From contig NZ_FRAP01000020.1 of the NCBI RefSeq assembly GCF_900142365.1, positions 1-64,000 of the forward strand: 64,000 bases of DNA, in the 5' to 3' direction. Numbering within the stretch: the first letter of the stretch is position 1; each line of letters opens with the position of its first letter. The translations under genes and the position numbers were made by a program. The stretch comes from Pseudonocardia thermophila (lineage in GTDB: Bacteria > Actinomycetota > Actinomycetes > Mycobacteriales > Pseudonocardiaceae). Of the stretch, positions 23,778-32,602 are shown piece after piece. A model generated the notes under the pieces. It ran no database searches. It saw only the letters and a program-made list of their open reading frames with translations, and was not told where the DNA came from.

Positions 23778-25162
23778 TCAGTCCCGCCCTCGTCGCCCGG
23801 GTTACCGCGGGCGATCGTCGCCAACGTGTCGAGGGCCTCGCCGAGCACGGGCAGCGGCGGGATGGCCAGCGCCAGGCGCACCGCGTTGGGCGCGTGCGCG
23901 GACCCGACGGCGAACGCCGCCGCCGGCGTGACGCCGATCCCCGCCCGGGCCGCAGCCGCGACGAACATCTCGGCCCGCCACGGCGCCGGAAGCTCCCACC
24001 AGCAGTAGTAGGCGTGCGGATCGGCGCGCACCGCGAACCCGGCGAGCTTCTCCGCGACGAGGGCCTGCCGCACGGCGGCGTCGGCCCGCTTGGCCTCCTC
24101 GAGTCGGCGCAGCGTGCCGTCGTTGATCACCCGAGTGGTGGCCTCGACGGCGAACGTCGGCGCCAGCGATCCGGCGGCCCGCAGCGCCCCGGCCACCCGA
24201 CCGACCTTGCCGGGGGGCGGCACGACGTACCCGACGGAGAGCCCGGGGGCGAGCCGCTTGCTCAGGCTGTCGACGACGACCGTGCGCTCGGGTGCGAACG
24301 CGGCCAGCGGCGGCGGGGCGTCGACGGCGAGGAACGCGTTGATCAGGTCCTCGATCACCACGAGATCGAGCTCGGCGACGACCTCGGCGAGCTCCTCACG
24401 CCGCTGCTGCGACATCGTGACGCCGAGCGGGTTGTGGTGCGTTGGCTGCAGGTAGAGCGCCGAGAGCGGACCGGCCGCGGCGATGGCGTCGGGGCGCACG
24501 CCCTCCTCGTCGACGGCCAACGGCACGAACTGCACCCCGAGCCGCTGGCCGATACCGCGCACGACCGGGTAGGTCAGCGCCTCCACCCCGAGCCGCCCGC
24601 CGACCGGGACGAACGCGCTGATCGCCGTGGAGATCGCCTGTTTGCCGTTGCCGGTGAAGAGGATGCACTCCGGGGCGGGGGTCCAGCCGGAGCGCGAGAG
24701 CGCGACCGCGGCGGCGGCGCGGGCGGCCGGGGTGCCGCCGGCGAGCGGGGCGCGCAGCCCGGCGCCGAGCGATTCGGGCCGCAGCATCCCGTCGAGCGAG
24801 CGGGCCAGCAGCTGGGCCTGTCCAGGCAGGACGGGGAAGTTCAGCTCCAGGTCGACCCGGGTGCGCGGGGAGGGTTCGACGGCGCCCCGCCGCAGGTCGG
24901 CGTCCCCGCTGCGGACGAACGTGCCCCGCCCGACCTCGCCGACGACGAGCCCGCGCCGGGTCAGCTCACCGTAGACCCGGGAGGCCGTGGAGACGGCGAT
25001 GCCGCGCTCGCGGGCGAATCGGCGCTGGGTGGGCAGCCGGTCTCCGGGCTTGAGCCGCCCGGCCTTGATGTCGGCGGCCACGGCATCAGCCAGGACGCGG
25101 AAGTCGTCCACGATTGCTCCGAGATCATTGTCGCTATTGAACTGTGATATTGCACCGGTCAT
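23774..25162 (-). CDS. MocR-type GntR regulator with PLP aminotransferase-like domain
   Basis: This 462-residue protein joins a GntR winged helix (about 10-80, LKPGDRLPTQRRFARERGIAVSTASRVY) to a fold-type I aminotransferase domain (about 110-455). The PLP lysine is expected in VVDSLSKRLAPGLSVGY. GNGKQAISTAI and YLQPTHHNPLGVTMS are also typical. MocR regulators sense amino acids or PLP derivatives. This one is co-transcribed with the asparaginase and divergent from the hydrolase, which it may also control. The ATG at 25162 is the family-consistent start. Confidence 0.88.
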   Translation of the reverse strand: MTGAISQFNSDNDLGAIVDDFRVLADAVAADIKAGRLKPGDRLPTQRRFARERGIAVSTASRVYGELTRRGLVVGEVGRGTFVRSGDADLRRGAVEPSPRTRVDLELNFPVLPGQAQLLARSLDGMLRPESLGAGLRAPLAGGTPAARAAAAVALSRSGWTPAPECILFTGNGKQAISTAISAFVPVGGRLGVEALTYPVVRGIGQRLGVQFVPLAVDEEGVRPDAIAAAGPLSALYLQPTHHNPLGVTMSQQRREELAEVVAELDLVVIEDLINAFLAVDAPPPLAAFAPERTVVVDSLSKRLAPGLSVGYVVPPPGKVGRVAGALRAAGSLAPTFAVEATTRVINDGTLRRLEEAKRADAAVRQALVAEKLAGFAVRADPHAYYCWWELPAPWRAEMFVAAAARAGIGVTPAAAFAVGSAHAPNAVRLALAIPPLPVLGEALDTLATIARGNPGDEGGTE

Positions 25163-25193
25163 GCTCGAGGCGTCAACTCGAGGAGGTGCCCGC

Positions 25194-25991
25194 ATGCACA
25201 CCCTGTCCCGGCCCGGAGGCGTGCTGGCCTTCGACGACGACGGCCCGGACGGTCCCGCACCGCTGCTGTTCGTGCACGGCATGCCGTTCGACCGCACGAT
25301 GTGGCGCGATCACGTCGACCGGTACGCGGCCGAGCGCCGGGTGATCGTCCCCGACCTGCGTGGCTTCGGCCGGAGCTCCGGCCCGCCGGCGAGCTGGGCG
25401 GGGTATGCGGATGACCTGGCCACGCTGCTCGCCGACCGGCGCGTGCCCCCGGCCGTCGTCGTCGGGTTCTCGATGGGCGGGCTCGTCGCGCTGGACCTGC
25501 AGGACCGGTACCCGCACCTGGTCGCGGGCCTCGCGCTGGTGGACACGACCGCCGGCCCCGACCCGGACCCCGCCGCCCGGCACGCGCTGGCCGACCGTCT
25601 GGAGCGCGAGGGCATGGACCCGTACACGGTCGAGACGCTGTACCGGATGGTCCGACCAGATTGCTCCGAGAGGATCGTCGAGCACGTGCTCGCGATGATG
25701 CGTGACGCCGATCCGGCCGGGGTCGCGGCGGCGCACCGGCTGCGTGCCTGGTGCCCCGATCACCGGGACCGGCTGGCCGGCATCGCCGTGCCGACCGCGG
25801 TGATCGTCGGCGCCGACGACGAGCTGACCCCGCTCCCCGCCGCCGAGGAACTGGCGCAGATCCCGGGCGCCGAGCTCACGGTCGTCGAGCGGGCCGCGCA
25901 CATGCCGCCGGTCGAGCGGCCCGACGTGTTCGCCGCGGCCCTCGACCGGCTGCTGGCTCGCGTCGATCGGAGGGTGCGCCCGGCCGCTTGA
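25194..25991 (+). CDS. Alpha/beta hydrolase
   Basis: This 265-residue hydrolase has an oxyanion segment LLFVHGMPFDRTMW, PDLRGFGRSSGP, the nucleophile elbow GFSMGG (Ser about 96), an acid near GADDELTPL, and the catalytic His in ERAAHMPPVERP. It resembles 3-oxoadipate enol-lactonase-like and peroxidase-like hydrolases, but the substrate cannot be told from sequence. GAGGAGG precedes the ATG. It is divergent from the MocR gene and is followed 9 bases later by a family A palindrome. Confidence 0.82.
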   Translation: MHTLSRPGGVLAFDDDGPDGPAPLLFVHGMPFDRTMWRDHVDRYAAERRVIVPDLRGFGRSSGPPASWAGYADDLATLLADRRVPPAVVVGFSMGGLVALDLQDRYPHLVAGLALVDTTAGPDPDPAARHALADRLEREGMDPYTVETLYRMVRPDCSERIVEHVLAMMRDADPAGVAAAHRLRAWCPDHRDRLAGIAVPTAVIVGADDELTPLPAAEELAQIPGAELTVVERAAHMPPVERPDVFAAALDRLLARVDRRVRPAA

Positions 25992-26000
25992 ACCCGCCGA

Positions 26001-26065
26001 GCGTCGAGAACGAACCCGTGGCGGGATCCCATCGTTTCGGACGACCGCAACGTCGTTCTCGACGC
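26001..26065. repeat. Family A 65-bp palindromic element, copy 4 (diverged centre)
   Basis: The outer 14-15 bases at both ends match the other copies and the length is again 65 bp, but the central third has lost most pairing. It sits between the convergent ends of the hydrolase and maleylacetate reductase genes. Confidence 0.8.
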
Positions 26066-26082
26066 ATCACCCATCGGCGGCC

Positions 26083-27090
26083 TCACCCCGCCCAGGCCCT
26101 CCGCAGCAGCTCTCGCAGCCCGGTCTCGTCCACCGGGACCGGGTTGTCCTTCGGCACGGCGGGAGCGGCGAGCTGGGCGGCCTCGGCGAGCCGGTCCTCG
26201 GCCAGGCCGAGCTCCCGCAGCCCGCGCGGCACCCCCAGCTCGTCGGCGAGCGCCCGCAGCCCGGCGACGGCGTCGTCCGCCCCGAGCGCGCGGGCGATCC
26301 GCTCGGCGGCCTCCGGCGCGCCCGGGGCGTTAAACGCCAGCACGTGCGGCAGCAGCACCGCGTGCGTCCGCGCGTGCGGCATGCCCATCCCACCCAGCAC
26401 GTGCGCGAGCTTGTGGTGCAGCCCCGATCCCGTGACGGCGAACGCCGCCGCGCCCAGCCACGCCCCGCGCAGCAGCTCTTCGGGATCGACCGTGCGCAGG
26501 CCGGCGGCCAGCGCGCGGATCCCGTCCTCGGCCAGCACGGCGCTGATCGGGTTGCGCCCCGGCGCCCACATCCCGTCGACGGCGTGCGCCATCGCGTTCA
26601 GCCCGCTCGCCACGGCGAGGTCCCGCGGCAGGGACGCCACCAGCTCCGGGTCGTAGACGACCACCTTCGGCAGCACGACCGGATCGGTACCGGTGATCTT
26701 CCGGCCGCCCTCGGTGAGCCCCCAGATCGGGGTCATCTCCGAGCCCGCGTACGTGGTCGGGACGGCGACGATCGGCAACCCCTCGGTCAGCGCCACGGCC
26801 TTGGCGGCCCCGATCGCCGAACCGCCACCGATCGCGACCACCGCGTCCGCGCCCCGAGCCGCGGCCCGCGCCGCCTCCGCCGTCCCGACGGGCACGTGCT
26901 CGCGGACCTCGGTGAACCGGCCGTGGACGCGGCCGGCGAACGGTTCGGCCAGCGCCGCGTACCGGTCGGACCCGACCAGCAGGACGGCTTTCGCACCCAG
27001 CCGGTCGACCTCGGCGGCGAGCCGGGTGCGCGCCGCACCGGCGCCGAACACGACCCGCGAGGGCAGTGCGTCGTAGATGAAGGGCTCCAC
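26083..27090 (-). CDS. Maleylacetate reductase (iron-containing alcohol dehydrogenase family)
   Basis: This 335-residue enzyme reduces maleylacetate to 3-oxoadipate in aromatic ring-cleavage pathways. It starts EPFIYDALPSRVVFGAGA and has the NAD-binding GGGSAIGAAKAVA near 87. Metal-site histidines lie in LNAMAHAVDG (about 160), HHKLAHVLGG (about 228) and HARTHAVLLP (about 240). GTG 27090 is chosen from family length; a GTG at 27117 would add 9 residues. No ring-hydroxylation genes are nearby, so the substrate pathway is open. Confidence 0.83.
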   Translation of the reverse strand: MEPFIYDALPSRVVFGAGAARTRLAAEVDRLGAKAVLLVGSDRYAALAEPFAGRVHGRFTEVREHVPVGTAEAARAAARGADAVVAIGGGSAIGAAKAVALTEGLPIVAVPTTYAGSEMTPIWGLTEGGRKITGTDPVVLPKVVVYDPELVASLPRDLAVASGLNAMAHAVDGMWAPGRNPISAVLAEDGIRALAAGLRTVDPEELLRGAWLGAAAFAVTGSGLHHKLAHVLGGMGMPHARTHAVLLPHVLAFNAPGAPEAAERIARALGADDAVAGLRALADELGVPRGLRELGLAEDRLAEAAQLAAPAVPKDNPVPVDETGLRELLRRAWAG

Positions 27091-27153
27091 GGGGCGAGTC
27101 CACCACAACGGCGCCACGGGCGCGGGGGATCTGCCGGTCAGTGGTAGTGCGGA

Positions 27154-28488
27154 TCACGAGCGGGGACGCAGCGCCACCACCAGCACCGCCCCGGCGGCGA
27201 GGACGAGCGCCGCCACCAGCCCGGCGGTGCTCAAGGCCCCTGGCAGCGCGTCGCCGACGGCGTGGTCGAGCCCGGTCGCGGCGAGGATCGCGGCCAGCCC
27301 GACGGCCCCGCCGACGTACTGCGCCGTCGACGCGACGGCCCCGGCCACCCCCTGCTCCCCGGCCGGCGCGGCTGCCCCCACTGCCCGGTAGACGGCCGGG
27401 TACGCGACACCGGCGAACAGCGCCCAGACGAGCCAGGGCAGCGTCACCACGTAGTCCTCGGCGGGCACGCTGATCGCGACCCCGGCCACTCCGGCCGCCA
27501 TCCCGGCGAGCCCGACGGCCAGCGCCCGCACCGGGCCGTACCGGTTGAGCAGCCGCGGGAACAGCAATCCGGACCCGGCCATCGACAGCAGGCTCATCGG
27601 CGCGAACGCCAGCCCCGCCGCCAGCGGGGTGAACCCGAGGACGTCCTGCAGGAACACGGTGATCAGGTAGTAGGCGGCGGCGACGGCGCCCATGAAGAGG
27701 AACACCGCAGCGGTGGGCACCGCGATCCCTCGCCCGCGCAGCAGCCGGGGCGGCAGCAGCGGATCCGCCGTCCGCGCTTCGACCAGCAGGAACACGACCA
27801 GCAGCGCCAGCCCTGCGACGATCGCCCAACCCCGGGTGACGATGCCGTAGACCAGCGCGGTCGCCCCGGCGGTGGCCACCACCGCACCCGGCGCGTCGAA
27901 CGCACCGGGCCGCCCTGGACCGTCGGCGGGGAACACCCGGGCGGCCGCGACGAGCACGGCCGCGACCGGCACGGCGACGAGCAGCACGGCCTGCCAGCCG
28001 AACGCGGCGGTGAGCGCGCCACCGCCGAGAGCGCCGACCGCGGCCCCGGACGCGCCCGCCACCCCCCACAGCGCGAACGCGCGGTTGCGCTCGGCTCCCT
28101 CGGCGAACGTGGCCCCGAGCAGGGCGAGGCTCGCCGGCACGATCAGCGCGGAGCCGAGCCCCTGCACGGCGCGCGCCGCGACGAGCGCGGCCGGCGTGGT
28201 GGCGAGCCCGCCCGCGAGTGACGCCGCGCCGAACACCGCCATCCCGACGGCGAACATCCGGCGCTTCCCGAGCCGGTCGGCGCAGCGGCCGCCGAGCAGC
28301 AGGAACCCGCCGAGCACGACGGTGAACGCCGACACCACCCACTGGAGCCCGTCCGGTGGGAAGCCGAGCGCCCGGCCGATCTGCGGCAGGGCGACGAACA
28401 CGATGTCGAAGTCGACGGCGACGAGGAACTGGGCGACGGCCAGCACCGTCATGCGCAAGCCGGTCCGGGACCGGACGGTGGTGGGCAC
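27154..28488 (-). CDS. MFS transporter, DHA2-like drug efflux type
   Basis: This 444-residue membrane protein has about 12-14 hydrophobic segments. An N-terminal FLVAVDFDIVFVALPQIGRAL resembles the motif of EmrB/QacA proteins. GGRCADRLGKRRMF is the loop 2-3 motif, and PASLALLG with a later GVAGASGAAVG is antiporter motif C-like. It should export a small molecule with proton exchange. GTG 28488 has AGGAGA upstream. It is divergent from an HxlR regulator, the common arrangement for an inducible efflux pump. Confidence 0.82.
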   Translation of the reverse strand: MPTTVRSRTGLRMTVLAVAQFLVAVDFDIVFVALPQIGRALGFPPDGLQWVVSAFTVVLGGFLLLGGRCADRLGKRRMFAVGMAVFGAASLAGGLATTPAALVAARAVQGLGSALIVPASLALLGATFAEGAERNRAFALWGVAGASGAAVGALGGGALTAAFGWQAVLLVAVPVAAVLVAAARVFPADGPGRPGAFDAPGAVVATAGATALVYGIVTRGWAIVAGLALLVVFLLVEARTADPLLPPRLLRGRGIAVPTAAVFLFMGAVAAAYYLITVFLQDVLGFTPLAAGLAFAPMSLLSMAGSGLLFPRLLNRYGPVRALAVGLAGMAAGVAGVAISVPAEDYVVTLPWLVWALFAGVAYPAVYRAVGAAAPAGEQGVAGAVASTAQYVGGAVGLAAILAATGLDHAVGDALPGALSTAGLVAALVLAAGAVLVVALRPRS

Positions 28489-28566
28489 AGAACATCTCCT
28501 TGGTGCACGATTGGTAACTGAGGCGATGCTCTGTCACCGCTGGCGAGCTGGGAAGAAGGCACTTTC

Positions 28567-28971
28567 ATGTCTCAGGGACACACGGATGTGACCGTCCAGG
28601 CAGGACCGCTGGACCACATCTGCCCGCTCAACGAGCTGCTCGACCGGATCAGCGGGAAGTGGGCGATCGGCATCCTGACGCTGGTCGGCGACCGCGGCCC
28701 GATCCGGTTCACCGAACTGGAGCGCGGCGTGCGGGGCATCAGCCGCCGGATGCTGACGCTGACCCTGCGCAACCTCGAGCGCGACGGCCTGCTGGTGCGC
28801 ACCGTGCACCCGACGGTGCCGCCGAAGGTCGAGTACTCGCTGACGCCCGAGGCCCGCGAGCTCGCCGCCATCCTCGCCGACCTGACGGACTGGGCGCTGC
28901 GGCACCGCCCGCAGGTGGCCCGGGCCCGCGCGGAGTACGACGCCCGCGCTCAGGCGGAGCGGGAGAGGTAG
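28567..28971 (+). CDS. HxlR-family transcriptional regulator
   Basis: This 134-residue winged-helix protein has the conserved CPLNELLDRISGKWAIGILTLVGDRGPIRF (landmarks CPL and GKW only; about residues 19-48), then RGISRRMLTLTLRNLERDGLLVR and YSLTP. The single Cys19 is the redox/electrophile-sensing position in many HxlR proteins. It likely represses the divergent MFS gene across the 78-base gap. The 3' end overlaps the convergent TetR gene by 22 bases. Confidence 0.88.
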   Translation: MSQGHTDVTVQAGPLDHICPLNELLDRISGKWAIGILTLVGDRGPIRFTELERGVRGISRRMLTLTLRNLERDGLLVRTVHPTVPPKVEYSLTPEARELAAILADLTDWALRHRPQVARARAEYDARAQAERER

Positions 28972-29663
28972 GCCTCCACCCCGTCCAGGATCCGTTCGAG
29001 GCCGAACCGGAACAGCTCGTCGCGCTCGGCCGCGGGATCCGGTCCGGGTGCGAACGCCCCGGCAGCCGCCGCGCGGACGAACGCCGGGAACCGCTCGGGG
29101 TCCATCGCCCGGGCCATCACCTTCTCGTTGCTGCCGGTAGCGGTCGCGGCGTCGTCGATCGCGCGGAAGGTCGTGTCGGCGATGACGTGCGCGTTGATCA
29201 GCAGGATCGTCTCGATCTTCTCCGCCTCGGTGAGCGTTGTCGGGGCGAGTGCCTGCAGCGCGGCCTCGATCCACAGCAGCTGGTTGGGCGTGGCCGGCGC
29301 GCCGACCAGCGAGAGCGTCTGCACGTACCAGGGATGGGCGCGGACGCCCGCGAGGCCTGCCCATGCCCAACGGGTGATGTCGGCCCGCCAGTCCCCGGTG
29401 GGCGCGATTTCGGGCGGCGGGACGCCGACCGCCCGGTTCTGCATGTGCAGCAGCAGCTCTTCCTTGTTGGCCACGTGCCGGTAGATCGCCATCGGGGTGA
29501 AGCCGAGGCGCTTGGCGACGCGGCTCATCGAGACGGCGTCGAGACCCTCGGCGTCCGCGATCGCCATCGCGGCCTCGACGACGCGGTCGAGCGTCAGCCC
29601 TTCGCGGGGCGCCGGGCCCGGCGTGGCCGTCCAGACCGCCTCGAGTGGCGTCACGTCGCTCAT
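28950..29663 (-). CDS. TetR-family regulator
   Basis: This 237-residue regulator has an N-terminal TetR helix-turn-helix (LTLDRVVEAAMAIADAEGLDAVSMSRVAKRLG, landmark SMSRVAKRLG, then AIYRHVANKEELL; about residues 23-70). The C-terminal ligand domain resembles the TetR_C class. It is divergent from the DrrAB-like ABC genes; the gap holds an inverted repeat that fits a TetR operator. It probably represses the exporter until the drug binds. Confidence 0.87.
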   Translation of the reverse strand: MSDVTPLEAVWTATPGPAPREGLTLDRVVEAAMAIADAEGLDAVSMSRVAKRLGFTPMAIYRHVANKEELLLHMQNRAVGVPPPEIAPTGDWRADITRWAWAGLAGVRAHPWYVQTLSLVGAPATPNQLLWIEAALQALAPTTLTEAEKIETILLINAHVIADTTFRAIDDAATATGSNEKVMARAMDPERFPAFVRAAAAGAFAPGPDPAAERDELFRFGLERILDGVEAYLSRSA

Positions 29664-29684
29664 CGAGTGTTGATCCTATGCGAT

Positions 29685-29717
29685 GTGTATGGCATATACT
29701 TTGCTTATGACATACAC
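29685..29717. promoter_or_regulatory. TetR operator candidate overlapping the ABC promoter
   Basis: GTGTATG (29685-29691) and CATACAC (29711-29717) form a 7-bp inverted repeat 19 bases apart. Between them TATACT (29695-29700) is followed by 6 bases and the ATG at 29707, so the ABC gene appears leaderless. Bound repressor would cover the -10 and the start codon. Confidence 0.5.
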
Positions 29718-30645
29718 AATCGCCGTCGAGGGACTGCAGAAGTCCTACGGCGCGAACCCGGCGCTCACCGGGGTGGATCTGCACGTCCCGAAGGGGAGCG
29801 TGCATGCGTTGCTGGGCCCCAACGGGGCCGGGAAGTCGACGACGGTCAAGGTCCTCGCCACGCTCGTCGCACCCGACGCCGGACGGGTCGTCGTGGCCGG
29901 GCACGACGTCACGGAGGAACCCGCGGCGGTGCGCCGGGTCATCAGCCTCACCGGCCAGCACGCCGCCGTCGACGAGGTGCTCACCGGACGGGAGAACCTC
30001 GTGATGATGGCGCGGCTGCGGCACGCGAGCCGGGCGGAGGCGCGCGCCGCGGCCGATCGGCTGCTGGCCCGGTTCGACCTGCTCGACGCGGCCGACCGCC
30101 GGGTGGGCACCTACTCCGGCGGCACGGCGCGCCGGCTCGACATCGCGCTCAGCCTCGTCGGCGAACCGCAGGTGCTGTTCCTCGACGAGCCCACGACTGG
30201 GCTCGATCCGCGCAGCCGCCGCGACGTATGGGCAGCCGTGGAGGAGCTGGCCGGATCGGGGGTCACGGTGCTGCTCACCACCCAGTACCTGGAGGAGGCC
30301 GACCGCCTCGCCGACCGCATCACCGTCCTCGCCGGCGGGGAGGTGGCCGCCGAGGGCACGGCGGACGAGCTGAAGTCGCGGATCGGCGGCGAGACCGTGC
30401 AGCTGGTGCTGCCCGATGCCGCCGCCCTGTCCGCCGCGCTCACCGCGGTCGACGGGCGGGCCCGCATCGACGAGGCCGGACTCTCCCTGCACGTCACGAC
30501 GGACGGCAGTGCGGCCGCGGTGCGCGACCTGCTGGCGCTGATGGCCGCCCGCGACGTCCCCGTCGAGCGGATCGCGGTGCACCGGCCGTCCCTCGACGAC
30601 GTCTTCCTCGCCCTCACCGGGCCCCGCGGGGTTGTCGCGGCATGA
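29707..30645 (+). CDS. ABC transporter ATP-binding protein (DrrA-like)
   Basis: This 312-residue ATPase of a drug-export ABC pump has Walker A GPNGAGKST near 40, signature YSGGTARR near 138, Walker B VLFLDEPT near 160 and LLTTQYLEEAD, in which Gln replaces the usual H-loop His, as in DrrA proteins. The C-terminal 90 residues form the DrrA-type accessory domain. The start is the ATG at 29707, set by the TATACT spacing. The stop overlaps the permease start (ATGA). Confidence 0.9.
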   Translation: MTYTIAVEGLQKSYGANPALTGVDLHVPKGSVHALLGPNGAGKSTTVKVLATLVAPDAGRVVVAGHDVTEEPAAVRRVISLTGQHAAVDEVLTGRENLVMMARLRHASRAEARAAADRLLARFDLLDAADRRVGTYSGGTARRLDIALSLVGEPQVLFLDEPTTGLDPRSRRDVWAAVEELAGSGVTVLLTTQYLEEADRLADRITVLAGGEVAAEGTADELKSRIGGETVQLVLPDAAALSAALTAVDGRARIDEAGLSLHVTTDGSAAAVRDLLALMAARDVPVERIAVHRPSLDDVFLALTGPRGVVAA

Positions 30646-31394
30646 CGGTCATGACCGAGGTCGGCACGCTCATCGGACGCAGCGTGCGGCACACCGCGCG
30701 CAGCGTCGACGCCACCATCGTCGCGATCGTGCTGCCGGTGATGATCCTGCTGACGTTCGTCTACGTACTCGGCGGCGCGATCGACACCGGCACCGACTAC
30801 CTCACCTACGTCGTACCCGGCATCGTCGTGCTCTGCGCGGCGCACGGCTCGGCGATGACGGCCACGTCGGTCAACCACGACCTGACGACCGGCATGGTCG
30901 ACCGCATCCGCTCGCTCCCGGTGGTGGGCGCGTCGCTGCTGGTCGGGCACGTGGTGGCGGGCGTGCTGCGCAACCTCGTCTCGACCGCGGTGGTGATCGC
31001 GGTGGCGGTGCTGCTCGGGTTCCGACCGGCCGCATCGCCGCTCGACTGGGTGCTGACCACGGGCCTGCTGGCGCTGTTCATGGCTGCGTTCGGGGCGATC
31101 GCCGCGGCGTGGGGCCTGTTCGTGCGCGGCCCGGAAGCGGCCGGGGCGCTCGCGTTCGTTCTGCTGTTCCTGCCGTACGTGAGCAGCGCGTTCGTGCCAC
31201 CGGAGACGATGCCCGCGGTGCTGCGCGGGTTCGCCGCGCACCAGCCGACCACCCCGGTGGTGGAGACGCTGCGGGCGCTGCTGCTCGGCGGCGCGGAGAG
31301 CAGCCCGGCCGTCCCGGCGGTGCTGTGGTGCGCCGGGCTGCTCGTGGCCGGGGTCGCGGCGGCGGGCGCGCTGTTCCGCCGCCGCACGAGCTGA
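30642..31394 (+). CDS. ABC transporter permease (DrrB-like, ABC-2 type)
   Basis: This 250-residue ABC-2 permease has six predicted membrane helices, starting near VAIVLPVMILLTFVYVLG and ending near WCAGLLVAGVAAAGALF. The conserved loop MVDRIRSLPV lies near residue 85. It forms the membrane channel for the ATPase upstream; the overlap ensures coupled translation. The tetR-drrAB layout suggests self-resistance or xenobiotic export. Confidence 0.88.
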   Translation: MTVMTEVGTLIGRSVRHTARSVDATIVAIVLPVMILLTFVYVLGGAIDTGTDYLTYVVPGIVVLCAAHGSAMTATSVNHDLTTGMVDRIRSLPVVGASLLVGHVVAGVLRNLVSTAVVIAVAVLLGFRPAASPLDWVLTTGLLALFMAAFGAIAAAWGLFVRGPEAAGALAFVLLFLPYVSSAFVPPETMPAVLRGFAAHQPTTPVVETLRALLLGGAESSPAVPAVLWCAGLLVAGVAAAGALFRRRTS

Positions 31395-31398
31395 CCCG

Positions 31399-32145
31399 TC
31401 ACCAGAGGAAGATCGGGCTCGCCGGATCCGCCTCCAGGCTGGCGAAGTTGATCAGCATTCCGGTGTGCGTGTAGAAGTTCAGCGCGCTGAACACCGCGAA
31501 GCCCAGGCCGGCGAGCGTCCAGCACCAGTACAGGGTGAGCCAGGCCCGGTGGTTTCCGCGGACCGCTCGCGGGAAGACGAGGCAGCCGATCGCGGAGAGC
31601 CCGTAGAGCCCGATCCCGAAGAACAGGTTCTCCAGCACCGGCAGGTGACCGAACCGACCGGTGATCGGCTCGGCCTCGGGGGCACCGCCGACGGCGTTGA
31701 ACCGGATGATCGCCACGGCGCACACGACCAGCACGATGCCGAGCCAGAACACGATCCAGGTGACCGGGGCCAGCGCGGCGCGCAGCCGGTCGACGTCGAT
31801 GCGCTCGGGGTCCCCCTCGTCCGCGCGGGCGTGCCGGGCCAGCCACCACGTCGCGGCGACGAGCACGGCGGCCAGGATCAGCGCCGGCTCGCTGAAGACG
31901 GTGTCGATCCAGGTCTTCGCGCTGTGCAGGGGATGCGTGACGGTGCTGATCAGCGCGAGCGGGTAGAGCACGAGGGCCAGCGCGGCGAACGCGGCGACCC
32001 ACCCCGTCCGGGAGAACGTGTCCCGGGCGATCAGCAGCAGCGGCGCCTGCGCGCCGGTGACGACCGCCCAGAAACGCGGCACGAGCAGGAGCACGAGCCC
32101 GGCGATCACGCCGACCGTGGTGTTGTACATGACGAGCGTCTGCAT
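31399..32145 (-). CDS. Polytopic membrane protein of unknown function
   Basis: This 248-residue protein has about seven hydrophobic segments, including GVIAGLVLLLVPRFWAVV, FAALALVLYPLALIS, PALILAAVLVAATWWLA and LFFGIGLYGLSAIGCLVF. A charged loop (DEGDPERIDVDRL) separates the halves. It looks like small actinobacterial integral membrane proteins (possibly DUF981-like), but I cannot name it firmly. An AAGGGGG SD precedes the ATG. Its stop lies 4 bases from the convergent permease stop. Confidence 0.6.
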   Translation of the reverse strand: MQTLVMYNTTVGVIAGLVLLLVPRFWAVVTGAQAPLLLIARDTFSRTGWVAAFAALALVLYPLALISTVTHPLHSAKTWIDTVFSEPALILAAVLVAATWWLARHARADEGDPERIDVDRLRAALAPVTWIVFWLGIVLVVCAVAIIRFNAVGGAPEAEPITGRFGHLPVLENLFFGIGLYGLSAIGCLVFPRAVRGNHRAWLTLYWCWTLAGLGFAVFSALNFYTHTGMLINFASLEADPASPIFLW

Positions 32146-32269
32146 CTCGGTCCCCCCTTGTCCAGTCCATGCGAACCGTCCACATGCGACGGCGCATTCT
32201 CTCGGGGGCGATCAGCCGAGAACACGGCGCATCCTGACAATCAGGAACGAATTCCTGCCGAGCGGACGC

Positions 32270-32602
32270 TCAACGACGGCGCTCCACCGCCCACACCACG
32301 ACCGCAGCACCTCCAGCCAGCGCGAGCGCGAGCCTCGCCACCACGACCCGGCCCGTCCCACCCGCGGCGGCGATCACGACCGGCCGCGCAGGCGGATCCT
32401 CGGTGTTGGCGACCACCAGCGCCAGCCACGTCGCGACCGGGTACAGCACCAGCACCGACGCCGCCCACGGCGCGGGCAGCGCACCGGGATCGCCCCCGTA
32501 CAACACGGCGAGCGCCCCGGCGCAGAGGATCACCGGAAGCAGCACCCGCTGCGACCGCAGCACGTCGGCCAGCAGGAACCGCGCGCAGGCCACCGTCCTC
32601 AT
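32270..32602 (-). pseudogene. Truncated ABC permease remnant
   Basis: This 110-residue reading frame starts MRTVACARFLLADVLRSQRVLLP and contains three to four hydrophobic stretches. ABC-2-like permeases of this kind are usually over 200 residues, and the frame stops at VVWAVERRR. Its ATG overlaps the end of the broken ATPase gene upstream (TGATG), as in an intact ATPase-permease pair. Both halves of the system therefore look degraded. A short bona fide membrane protein cannot be excluded. Confidence 0.5.

Noticed and set aside
6618..26065. Repeat copies as a CRISPR array
   Set aside because: The units are self-complementary, kilobases apart and not separated by regular spacers.
27262..28221. 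319-codon plus-strand frame opposite the MFS gene
   Set aside because: It is an Arg/Gly/Pro-rich shadow of membrane-protein codons.
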